The position numbers were made by a program, and so were the translations under genes. From Antedon bifida (lineage: Eukaryota; Echinodermata; Crinoidea; Comatulida; Antedonidae), in contig OY727102.1 of NCBI GenBank assembly GCA_963402885.1, positions 20,584,001 to 20,648,000 of the forward strand: a stretch of 64,000 bases of DNA, in the 5' to 3' direction. Positions 38,433-47,899 of the stretch are shown here, piece by piece (position 1 is the stretch's first letter; every line of letters begins with the position of its first letter). The notes below the pieces were generated by a model that was given only the letters and a program-made list of their open reading frames with translations, was not told where the DNA came from and did not search any database.

Positions 38433-38667
38433 CAGTAATTCAGGCACTCAAATGTTATATTATACCTCTTATCATGCAACATCTGTATAATTGTATGTTT
38501 CGTGTTGTATTTGTCTGTGTTTTTATGTATATATTTATATCTAAATATTTGTTAAGGCATCCTATAACATTTTTCGCTGTGTGGTTGAAATAAAATCAAA
38601 TAAAAACATAATGCTCGGAAGTAATTTGGTTAAGAGCCTGATTGATGGTATTAACTAGGTTAATGAG

Positions 38668-39217
38668 TGGAGATGTGGCTTGGTGGTTGTGATGCTTGGC
38701 TACCACTTCAAGGGTCCTGGGTTCATGTCAGGATTTTTTCTAAGGACAAAATTACAACTCCCCACCCAAAGACTTGTAATAAGACTTTGTTTACGTAGAA
38801 AATCTTGTGTATATGTTTGTCTTGTGAACCTCTGAGGGTCCCTAATGATCAGCAATTGCTGGATGGATCACCCTCATTAAATTTAGGCTAACTTGTCCTA
38901 TACTGTACTCTTGGTGCTATGTAGATAATTTATTTATTCTGCCGGCTATATCATAATTATGGTTCTATATTTGCAATATTGTTACTGTCTGTATTCTTGC
39001 TTGTCTTTCTAACAGTCTTTATTGGATTATTTCAGACATGCATTGCCTTTGTGCGAGAGACCATTAGTTTATTGTGTTTATGTTTAATATGCTGCATATT
39101 ATTTTGTGTGTACTAGATATACACATAATGTTTGTCCTGTGAACAGGATTGCCACCTTTAAGAAGGATAGTGAATGAATTCGCTTATGGTTATCCTTGGC
39201 AATTTGCCTAAATAAAT
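38668..39217 (+). mobile_element. probable tRNA-derived SINE
   Basis: Starts with a box-A/box-B-like head (ATGTGGCTTGGTGGTTGTGA, GGTCCTGGGTTCATGTCAGG). A long body follows, ending TTTGCCTAAATAAATAATTT. No ORF. Intergenic. Confidence 0.45.
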
Positions 39218-39980
39218 AATTTTAAAAAATATACAACCTGTGCTATATGATTTACCGTAGTTACAAAACCAAAGATTAGCAACTATATAACATTTTTTAT
39301 TTATTTTTTACTTTTTATATAATTATATTTTTTTTTTCTTAGGTGACCATCTGTTACGAGCTATGCTCTTATTGATCTTCCTTTCGTTCACAATGCTTCT
39401 TATTTTATCACCTGTTTTACTTTTTGTGTTTGATAAATAAATTGAAACTTGAAAACTTGAAACACACGAAGAAAAGTGTCAAAAAGTTAAGAAAAATGGG
39501 GATGGAATATCTTCAATAATTGTGTGCTGCTTTTTATGTATTTTTCAATGTTCATGATAAATAAAAACAGTTATTCTGATCATGAATTGTCTGCCTTTTT
39601 CAAACTGGCCAAATAAATATTAGTATTAGTGCGTTACCTTTTTATACATTGGCTGTATTATATTGTTATTAACATCGTATTTTGGATTTACTCATCCACG
39701 AAACTCACTTTGTTGTTTAATGTAGTATAGTGAATAGGCCTACGTATTATTATGCACTGTTTATTTTGATTTTATAAAAATACTTATTTATTGTACTCGT
39801 TTATTCAACCAAACATCAAATAGTTATTGAAACGTATATAATACATTTGAATTATAACGTCCTTAGTAGGGCGGTCAATTTCAAGTCGTACCTTGTACAA
39901 TAATAATACAATATCCGACGATGGGTCTAAGAAACGGACATTTTATCACGGTGAAGTGACTGTGGACAGACATTGCCAAG
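39218..39980. other. intergenic, retroposon tail
   Basis: Contains TTTGATAAATAAATTGAAAC followed by TTGAAAACTTGAAACACACG near 39430-39465, a (TTGAAA)n-like tail typical of non-LTR retroposon ends. Otherwise no gene seen. Confidence 0.45.
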
Positions 39981-39987
39981 TAATAAA

Positions 39988-42900
39988 ATGAACAATTTGT
40001 GGGTTATATTCGTAATTGGAATGGTACAGATGTATCTTTGTGATGGTAAGTTATGAAATATTATAGGCCTACCTGTGTTAAGCAAGTTAAATTGTTCATA
40101 AGATACTAGTCTAGCTAACCATAAACCAATTTACACAGAGGAGCGGTAACGGAAAACCGCGTAGCTTGTCCCACGTAGAATGTCAGGTATCTATCCTGAG
40201 AGCGGAACCGTCCGTCCGCTCCGCGTTGTGTGTAAATGGTCCTAAAGAATAACATGTATTATATATTTGTATTACCGTTACCGTTCGTTTGTGTAAATTG
40301 GCCTTAGCGGTTACAGGTACATTAAGACACTGTCGTACCAATTGTTTGGTATTTTACTTGAAAGAGGGTTAATCTAATGTTTTTTTATTTTTACTTAATA
40401 TTGCTTTGTTTAAGGAAATCAAATGTTATGGCATTGAGAAGATATTGCTTTAGTTGTAAAACATTCATTAAAGTTTGACTGCACCGCTATTATTGTGTCA
40501 AAAGTGAAGGTCCGTATTTATTTCATTATTTACAGCAAATGTATCACGATATATACGTCGGGCTGCCGATTGTATTCCTCGAGGAGACGCACTTTCTGAC
40601 TCAATGTGTGACCGAGTAATCCCGATCCCGGATAGCATACGACAAGAATTCAGCCTAGACTCTTTTTATTACAACTATACCCACGCTTACGGAATACCTA
40701 TTCTATCATCAGAGGCCGTGTCAGAAGCGGCAATGTTACGCGCGTGCTACATCGTTCGGTTTATGCTCGCCGATCGCCAAGATGTCCGGAACGCTTTGCA
40801 CAATAATTGTGCACGTTATTCAATTATCGGTCTCGAAGAACTAACCAATGAAATCCCAGAATATTCTTACTTAGATGACGATCAAAATGATCGCGCCCGC
40901 GGATTTGGCGGAACTCTAAACAACCCTGTGTCAACAGTGGCAGAAGAGAATCTATTGTGTTTTCCGAGGGGACAGGACAGATGGTATAAAGAAGATATTG
41001 GAGTTCATGAATTTGCCCACGCAATCCACATAATCGGCATGAATACTTTGGATTCAGATTTTAACAACCGCTTAAAAGTAAAATATAACGAAGCAATTGC
41101 AGCAGGACTCTGGGAATCAACATACGCCGCCACTAACAGGCGCGAATATTTCGCTGAAGGAGTACAGAAGTTTTTTAATGTCGATGTTGTTCAAGAATAC
41201 ACCGATGGCGTTCATAATAATATCAGTAACCGACAAGAACTGTTTGATTATGATCCAGGTCTATACGATTTGGCGTTGGAAACATTTCCATGCGCGAACA
41301 TTTTTGTGTCAAGATGTGAGGAACAATGTAGGTATCTTTTTTTTATATTCTTAATGATAATCTTTATATAAATTTACGTTAGGACAAAATTCTGTATAAA
41401 TATGTTGTTAAAAAATTCGGTACATCGCGCGTTACTCCTAGAATGTTCACTCGATCATAATTATGTAAAGTTGGTTCGTACTTTCGGTACTGATTTTAAC
41501 CACCTGATGTAACCCTGTTTACTAATTAAGTTGAGTTAGATAATTAGTATTGACTATTAAAACGAATTTAGGTTCAACGATTTTCCCCAAATAGAAAAAT
41601 ACCCGCACACAATAATACGACGATACGCATTTACCTATCTCCTTCTACGATCATTGTTTTTAATAGCTGAAAATCGGTTAAACAGCTCGAGTACAGAATC
41701 ATAATGTTGAAGACAGGCCGATTTACTATTTTGATAGATTTAATATACGTTTACAAAAATGATTGCTTGGCGATGAATGGAACATCCAATCTTAAAACAT
41801 TTGACAATAAATACATAAACCATTTTTTGTTGTCCCATTTAAAAATGGTCGAGTCGCTCTTTGCACCTATCCTCTTACCATCCCTCAACCATAATGTTAC
41901 ATACAAAACACAAATTGGGTTTGTTTAAATTTGACTCAAGTAATTCCCAGGGTGGTGCTAATTTTTGTTGACTACATAAATCACCGTGTCTATTTATTAC
42001 GTAGATTTGAAATCACCAGTTTGTTTACGCTGAAATTACTGTGTATTTGAGAACCATCTGTGGGCATGAAATATAACACCAGCTCTATTTTAAACAGTTT
42101 GGTATGCCGTGCGTTATTATGCAAATGAGTTTGGTAGGCCGTGCGTTATTATGCAAATGAGTTTTTTTTTAATGGGAAAGATGGTATTGTTAGTCATTCG
42201 CGGTCACCACGCCACATTACATTTTTAATTTGTAATATTTTTAAATCATGTAAACAAATCATTTTCAAGTCGGGAACCTAGCAGCTCCCCTCTTTTAGTT
42301 TGCAAAAGTAATCTCGAAAAGAAGTCCATCTGGAAAAGTAGCCCACCAAAGAGTACTAAAAAATTGCAGGAGCAAAAATATAAAAAAATAAAAGAAAAAT
42401 TTAAAAAAAATTAATTTTCCATTAAAAAAAATAATATATCCGTGGAGGTTCGAACCCCATCTGTGAGCACTCAAAACTGAGCATTACTCGTTACGCCACA
42501 AAGTACATGACTGAACCGCTGATAATAGTCTATGTATACGTGTATTACGTAATTCATCATTACGTCATAAATATACATATAACCTTGCTAAAACCAGAAA
42601 TACCAGTTAGCTCAGTTGTCTGAGCGTCGTGTTAACAACACGTATGTCGTGGGTTCGATTCCCACGCTGGTCGGTGGAATAGAGTTAAAGGCATGCGGCC
42701 ACTGTGTTTGGGGTTCACAGATCATACGTCCCCCTTTCCACCACACATCATGAGGCGACAACATCAATGCATCTGGTGATGTGCTGGAAACGACCCCAAA
42801 AGGCTGTGGCAGGGCCTTAGTGCTGAGGCAGGGAGAGCACATTTAACATCTTTTGTTTTTCTGTGACTTTCGCCACCTGTATTTTTGATGTTGTAAATTT

Positions 42901-45371
42901 TATGTTTAGCGCCCTCAATTTTAATAAAAATTTCAATAATTCTCTTCGTTTTACGTGTTAGGAAGAGAATTTATATCTCATCGTAGTTTGGTATGCCGTG
43001 CGTTGTTATGCAAATGAGCTTTTTACATGTGTAGTGGGGAAGAATGGTATTGTTAGTCATTATTCGCGTTAAACATGCCACACTGTTTTTATTTTTGTTA
43101 ATCTTTTACATTAGGTATTATTCATCGTACCATATTATACTGTATTTTGAAATATCCGTTTCATGCAAGATATTGTATTGTAATATGTCATGAATAAAAG
43201 TGTATGGTAGTTGGCGTGGGTGGCCGCACCTCCCAGAATGAATATGTTTAAAACAGATAGTGTGTCTTTTCGGGCGAGAACCTAGCAGCTCTAAATTCCA
43301 AAATTGTCCTTGCTCATCCCCAAGCATGGTGGGGTACTGAATTATACATTTTGTTTCAAAATAATAAATGTAATTTCTGGGGACCTTGCAGCTCTATTTT
43401 AAACAGTTTGGTATGCCGTGCGTTGTTATGCAAATGGGTTTATTTTTCTTTAATGGAAAAGATGGTATGGTTAGTCATTCGCGGTCAACACACCGCATTA
43501 CATTTTTATTTTGTAATATTTACATTCGAAGATTATTCAAATCATGTAAAAAAACAATTTTCCCGTACAAAACATTAAGTGAATTATAGACCAAACTTAA
43601 AAAAATGGCCAACCTATTTATAGAACACTGTAAGGGACACACTGTTGTGTTTCGAATAGGGTTCTACTAATGTTACACTGTTAATAATTTTAATAAACGG
43701 GTTATTTAAATATTAACATTGTATATTATAAAGCATTGATTGAGACACAAGAATTGATGATGGATTGCAATGATGCAGGTACCACAAGTGCTACTGAAGG
43801 TACCACAAGTACTACTGAAGGTACCACAAGTACTATTGAAGGTACCACAGGTACTACTGAAGGTACCACAAGTACTATTGAAGGTACCACAAGTACTACT
43901 AAAGGTACCACAAGTACGACTAAAGGTACCACAAGTGCTACTGAAGGTACCACAAGTACTACTAAAGGTACCACAAGTACTACTAAAGGTACCACAAGTA
44001 CTACTAAAGGTACCACAAGTACTACTAAAGGTACCACAAGTGATACTGTATTGGCCACCAATGCATCCACGGCCATCGAAGGTAAAAATGTACTTTCCAT
44101 GTTGTTTTTTCTTATATTATGTGTCTTTTCATCGTCATTAATTTTGATTATAAACCAATTAACCAAGTTTCGTTCACTGAGGCATATATGAGAATGGAGA
44201 GATTTGTATTGTGTGTGTTTGTAGGGAAGAGTGTAATTTCAAAAACAATAAAACATATGAAGGAATCTAGTGGTATGATACTCGCCCTGTAAGCGAGAGG
44301 TCGCAGGTTCGAATCCCGCCAGACACATTTTGTCATACAACTAAAAATACGGAACTTTCGCCGATGAGCTATGCTCGACGCGATTATAAGATCATGTTCC
44401 GAATATGAGCACTGTTTCTATAATTTGACAGTATTATTTATATATGAAGGAATTATATATACAAATAAAATAATGCGTTTTTGTTCTTCATTGTAGATAA
44501 TAGTACCACCATCATCATCATCACAACCACCGAAGAACAGACATCTGATCTTCAAATAGGTACGTAATATATCCTATTCATTTTTATATCGTTTCATCTA
44601 TTTTCAGACTCTAAAATAATGGTGTCAAAATCAAATTTGTTAAAAGCCAAACTTATGTTTTGTTATTTTACTTATTTGATTTACAGGTATTGTTGCTGGT
44701 GCTTGTGGCGGAGCTGTTTTTATTGTTATTTTATTAATAATTTCAGTTTGTGTCATTCACAATAAACTTAGGTAAGTTTTTTTTCTTTTTCTTTTACTTA
44801 CCCACAGAAGTTAAACTGTGTATTACCGCTCCAACAATTTACAGCTTAACGAGAACCGGTTGCCAGTTTAGGTCTTCCAAAATGTATATGCTAACAATGT
44901 CGTTTTAAGGATGTGTTTAATAGGTCTATTTAAGATTCCATTTACTGATTACATTGCTATATCTAACTATCTTATTACTTGTGTACTTTATACAGTAATA
45001 GATCACCTAAACCAGTTCCAAACGGAGATAAAGACCAAGAAGACAATGAGCTTAGGTAAGCCTAACGATTTTTCATTCGCCGTAGTAGGCCTACTGCTGT
45101 TTCTGAACAACACAATGATAACAATCTTTATTATCAAATTTACATTGAATTCAATTGAACATAAGCATCCATTCTCAACCAGAACCACTATTATTTATTT
45201 TTTATGAGGAAATATATATTTAACCAAATCTTCAGTTTATCGTATTTAAGTTTGAGCTCCTAATAGCTCCCAAAATGTTATAGGAATAAAACTCGAAGAA
45301 AAAGAAAAAAAACTCTTTGACAAAATAGTAAATAAACTATATTATGTATCTACATTTACAGTGAAATTTAA
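39988..45371 (+). CDS. membrane-anchored HEXXH metalloprotease-like receptor
   Basis: Exons: 39988-40045 (signal peptide MNNLWVIFVIGMVQMYLC), 40537-41327 (catalytic domain in one exon), 43734-44081 (Thr/Ser-rich stalk), 44497-44559, 44687-44771 (TM), 44996-45055, 45362-45371 (stop TAA). The catalytic exon encodes VHEFAHAIH at 41006, and about 46 residues later REYFAEGVQKFF, which could supply the third zinc ligand, a gluzincin-like pattern. The fold may resemble the anthrax-lethal-factor-type protease family, but that is a guess. The stalk is about 13 copies of GTTSTT[EK], mucin-like. TM reads GIVAGACGGAVFIVILLII. The tail SPKPVPNGDKDQ resembles that of the SRCR/EGF receptor. The exon sum is 1415 nt, one short of a multiple of three: the signal exon ends in phase 1 but the catalytic exon begins as if after phase 2. 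A missing mini-exon, a real frameshift or a sequence error would each explain this. Confidence 0.72.
40126..40301. mobile_element. foldback MITE, family C
   Basis: Ends CCAATTTACACA and TGTGTAAATTGG, with further inverted sequence CGGTAACGG and CCGTTACCG inside. An inner right arm CCGCTCCGCGTTGTGTGTAA repeats the terminal motif. It is in the first intron of the protease gene. Confidence 0.6.
41328..42067. other. first part of the protease-to-stalk intron
   Basis: AT-rich, no exon that I can support. A 74-codon open stretch at 41704-41928 has no splice sites in phase with the neighbours. Confidence 0.45.
42068..42290. repeat. dispersed repeat D, copy 1
   Basis: Contains GTTTGGTATGCCGTGCGTTA, TTATGCAAATGAG (twice), GATGGTATTGTTAGTCATTC and GTCGGGAACCTAGCAGCTC. 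The same blocks recur at 42980-43295 and 43386-43570. Confidence 0.65.
42425..42500 (-). mobile_element. tRNA-like relic
   Basis: On the minus strand a box-A-like tract TGGCGTAACGAGTAATGC is followed by a box B GGGGTTCGAACCTCC. No proper anticodon arm can be folded. Probably a decayed SINE head. Confidence 0.3.
42601..42860 (+). mobile_element. tRNA-derived SINE with well-preserved tRNA-like head
   Basis: 42601-42673 folds as a 73-nt cloverleaf: D arm GCTC/GAGC, anticodon loop TTAACAA (anticodon AAC), T arm GTGGG-TTCGATT-CCCAC, acceptor ACCAGT with GCTGGT; there are mismatches at 1-72 and 27-43. The head does not resemble the valine tRNA that the anticodon would imply. About 185 bp of body follow (CATGCGGCCACTGTGTTTGG ... 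GCTGAGGCAGGGAGAGCACA), then T-rich sequence. I therefore call a SINE rather than a tRNA gene. Confidence 0.6.
42980..43295. repeat. dispersed repeat D, copy 2
   Basis: GTTTGGTATGCCGTGCGTTG, TTATGCAAATGAGC, GGTATTGTTAGTCATTATTC, GCGAGAACCTAGCAGCTC. It carries an insertion relative to copy 1. Confidence 0.6.
43386..43570. repeat. dispersed repeat D, copy 3
   Basis: AGCTCTATTTTAAACAGTTTG, GTATGCCGTGCGTTGTTATG, GGTTAGTCATTCGCGGTCAA; matches copy 1 from its first block onward. Confidence 0.65.
43786..44045 (+). repeat. 21-bp coding tandem repeat (GTTSTTE stalk)
   Basis: About 12-13 units of GGTACCACAAGTACTACTGA plus one base, inside the stalk exon of the protease gene. They encode GTTSTTE/GTTSTTK, dense in O-glycosylation sites. 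The ORFs in other frames (Val- or Pro-rich) are by-products. Confidence 0.9.
44262..44328 (+). mobile_element. tRNA-like relic (anticodon TGT)
   Basis: TCTAGTGGTATGATACTCGC, loop CCTGTAA closed by CTCGC/GCGAG, and GCAGGTTCGAATCCCGCC form D, anticodon and T arms. The 3' acceptor CCAGACAC has no partner on the 5' side. It is a pseudogene or SINE head in an intron of the protease gene. Confidence 0.45.
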
Positions 45372-46599
45372 CAACTCATCGACCACATTTTGTTGAATCC
45401 ACAGAACAATTGCGCATAAGGAATCGATGAACAAGAATTGGAATAACAAAATACAAGATTCAGCAAGTTCGTAACCAGAAAAAGTTTTCAAGAGCGAACC
45501 CTCCTTTTTCTTGTAGTGCCCCTTCCAAGCTAGATTGAAAGCATAACATAATTGATAATAACGGGATTAAACTGGATTATTAAACTGGATTAGTTCTGAC
45601 GATGCTTCTTCTGGAGAAAAAGAACCTCCTCTGTGAACCTCCCGTAGAATAGTTTCTGCAAACTTGAAGTCTATAATTTTACCATCATAATACGTTGAAA
45701 AACTTGTTGAGAGTCAACATTTTAGCTTTAACGTCAGCATTGACACCATATGTTATGTCTGCTAAAATGTTGTTGGTATGATACATTTTTTTGGACGTTA
45801 TTTTACATAATTACATACTTGTAAATGATGTATTTTGTATTGTCGCATATGGCGTTACAAAAATATCGTTAACAACAACATGTATATTTTATATTATGAA
45901 AACAATATTAGTTTACTTTAGGCAATAAATGTTTGTATTGATTTGACGATATGTTTTCGTCCTAATTTTCCTTTTTTTAAAAATAATTATGCTTTTTATG
46001 AGATCATCGTATTTTTGTAATTAAAGTCAAACGTTACAAGCAATCATTTAAGTTTTTGTATTATTATTATTAACCATAATAGGTAACCCGCATCGTTCAC
46101 CGAACAAAAGCCAATTTCGGTTCTAAGTTTGTTTTTTTTATGCTTAACTAATTCCTACTATAACAAAGTACTAGTAAAGTTATGTTTGTGTAGTGTTTAT
46201 TCGCCATGCAAACCCTTAAACAATAATGACAAAGTTATATAAGTTACACCTCATCGACCTCAACGGATTTTGCCATTTATGGTATTCGGATATTCAAAGC
46301 CGACGTCAGTCTCTAGAAATGCATGAATAAACAGGTAGTTCAACGCCACGAATAACAGCGATGACGAATTTGTGTTTTATAGATACAATGCGATAGGAAT
46401 AGAGTATAATAGTTTGCGGCGAACCATGTGTTTTTAAAAGTGAAAAGTGAGGTAGAGAATGTCTACGTTTTGGTTGTTATTCAACAAGAGTATTACTCAA
46501 GAAGCCGGTTTAGCATAACAACTGAGAAACGTCGATCGAGACAATTGCAACTTTATTTGATTTCCGTTTGGAAACATTAAAAAACAATATGTATTATTG
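45372..46599. other. 3' UTR and intergenic of the protease gene
   Basis: A candidate AATAAA lies at 45924-45929. No further exon or gene is evident. Confidence 0.45.
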
Positions 46600-46868
46600 T
46601 GCGAAGGGTCAGAACCTGTCATTTCAGACATAACTACTGCGAAGGGTCAGAACCTGTCATTTCAGACATAACTACTACGAAGGGTCAGAACCTGTCATTT
46701 CAGACATAACTACTGCGAAGGGTCAGAACCTGTCATTTCAGACATAACTACTGCGAAGGGTCAGAACCTGTCATTTCAGACATAACTACTGCGCAGGGTC
46801 AGAACCTGTCATTTCAGATATAACTACTGCGCAGGGTCAGAACCTGTCATTTCAGACATAACTACTGC
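46600..46868 (+). repeat. minisatellite, 38-bp unit, seven copies
   Basis: Unit GCGAAGGGTCAGAACCTGTC plus ATTTCAGACATAACTACT. The copies are almost identical; the last ones have GCGCAGGG and one has GATATAAC. Intergenic, about 1 kb before the SRCR/EGF gene. Confidence 0.9.
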
Positions 46869-47129
46869 GCATTGCAAAATACTGTATTTATATGACCAAT
46901 TGATATTTGTTTGCCTACAAACGATTTATTGCCTTTTGTTCCTCAGCGATTAAAGCGATGTTGAGGAATCAATTTAACAGCACACAATGGAATGTAGTAA
47001 TAATTGACTGTAAACCTGTAAACTGAATAAAATTACCTAAATTTGCTTTAGAAAGCCGATTTTCTGTGTGGCTTCTCTCCTCCTCTATATACTACGATCT
47101 TCACCAGAAACGGTCTGTGGCCCTTATCT

Positions 47130-47320
47130 ATCTTAACTTTTTTTTTGTAATTCTTTTTTCTTGTTTATTTTGATTGTATTGTTAAATACTGTACTTTTGA
47201 TATTGGTTTTGTATGATTTTATAATTACTGTAGGATGCACTACCAATTGGTTTGTGCCGCTGTTGCAAAAGCGTCAATCCAAATAAAGTTATTGTTATTA
47301 TTGATATTATACTATTATTA
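47130..47320 (+). mobile_element. probable 3' end of a non-LTR retroposon
   Basis: Ends in CCAAATAAAGTTATTGTTAT then TATTGATATTATACTATTA, an AATAAAG-(TTATTG)n type tail common at LINE ends, preceded by ACCAATTGGTTTGTGCCGCT. No coding part preserved. Confidence 0.4.
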
Positions 47321-47899
47321 TATCTTAAGATTCCCTTTTCTAGTATTGTTTCTTGACATTTACTTGACATTTTGGTGCCGTTCACTTCTTGATAACATTT
47401 TCCAGGAAGTGTGAATGTAGCATTTTTAGATTGATAAGTAATCCACCTTACTCTTTCATACTTAAGCCTTGCGTCAGTTTATTTCTATGTTTTCATTGTT
47501 TCTGATGACGTTAATGTCTAATTGTTTTTCAGGTTTATTTATAGACTATACTTAAGTCTTTCTTTGTTGAAGCCTGGTTGACGCATTCCTTCTGTTTCTT
47601 TCGGCGTATTCATCCATGCATCTTTCCATTTAAACAAGTTAAATGTAGAAGCAACGTTGCATGAGCTCAACAACAGGCTATTATATATTTGTGTAGGAGA
47701 CTTAAATTTATTACAAAAGAGTTAGTCATCGGATCGTCCGCATACCTAATAACGAATATCATACGAGAATACTTTACTGTGTTATAACATTTAAATTCAT
47801 CTAAATAGTCGATCAGAGATAACTTATACGAACAATTTATCAACTTAGGCAGCGATTTTTATCAGTCTTGACATTTTCTTCAAACATTCAAACCTAGAG

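Noticed and set aside
41704-41928. 74-codon ORF in the protease gene intron as an extra exon
   Set aside because: No acceptor or donor in the right phase, and the sequence shows no recognisable domain.
42601-42673. Functional tRNA-Val gene
   Set aside because: Isotype does not match the body of the sequence, two stem mismatches, and a SINE-like body follows.
43726-44166. Val/Pro-rich ORFs overlapping the Thr-rich stalk
   Set aside because: Out-of-frame and antisense translations of the 21-bp repeat; only the GTTSTT frame fits the splice phases.
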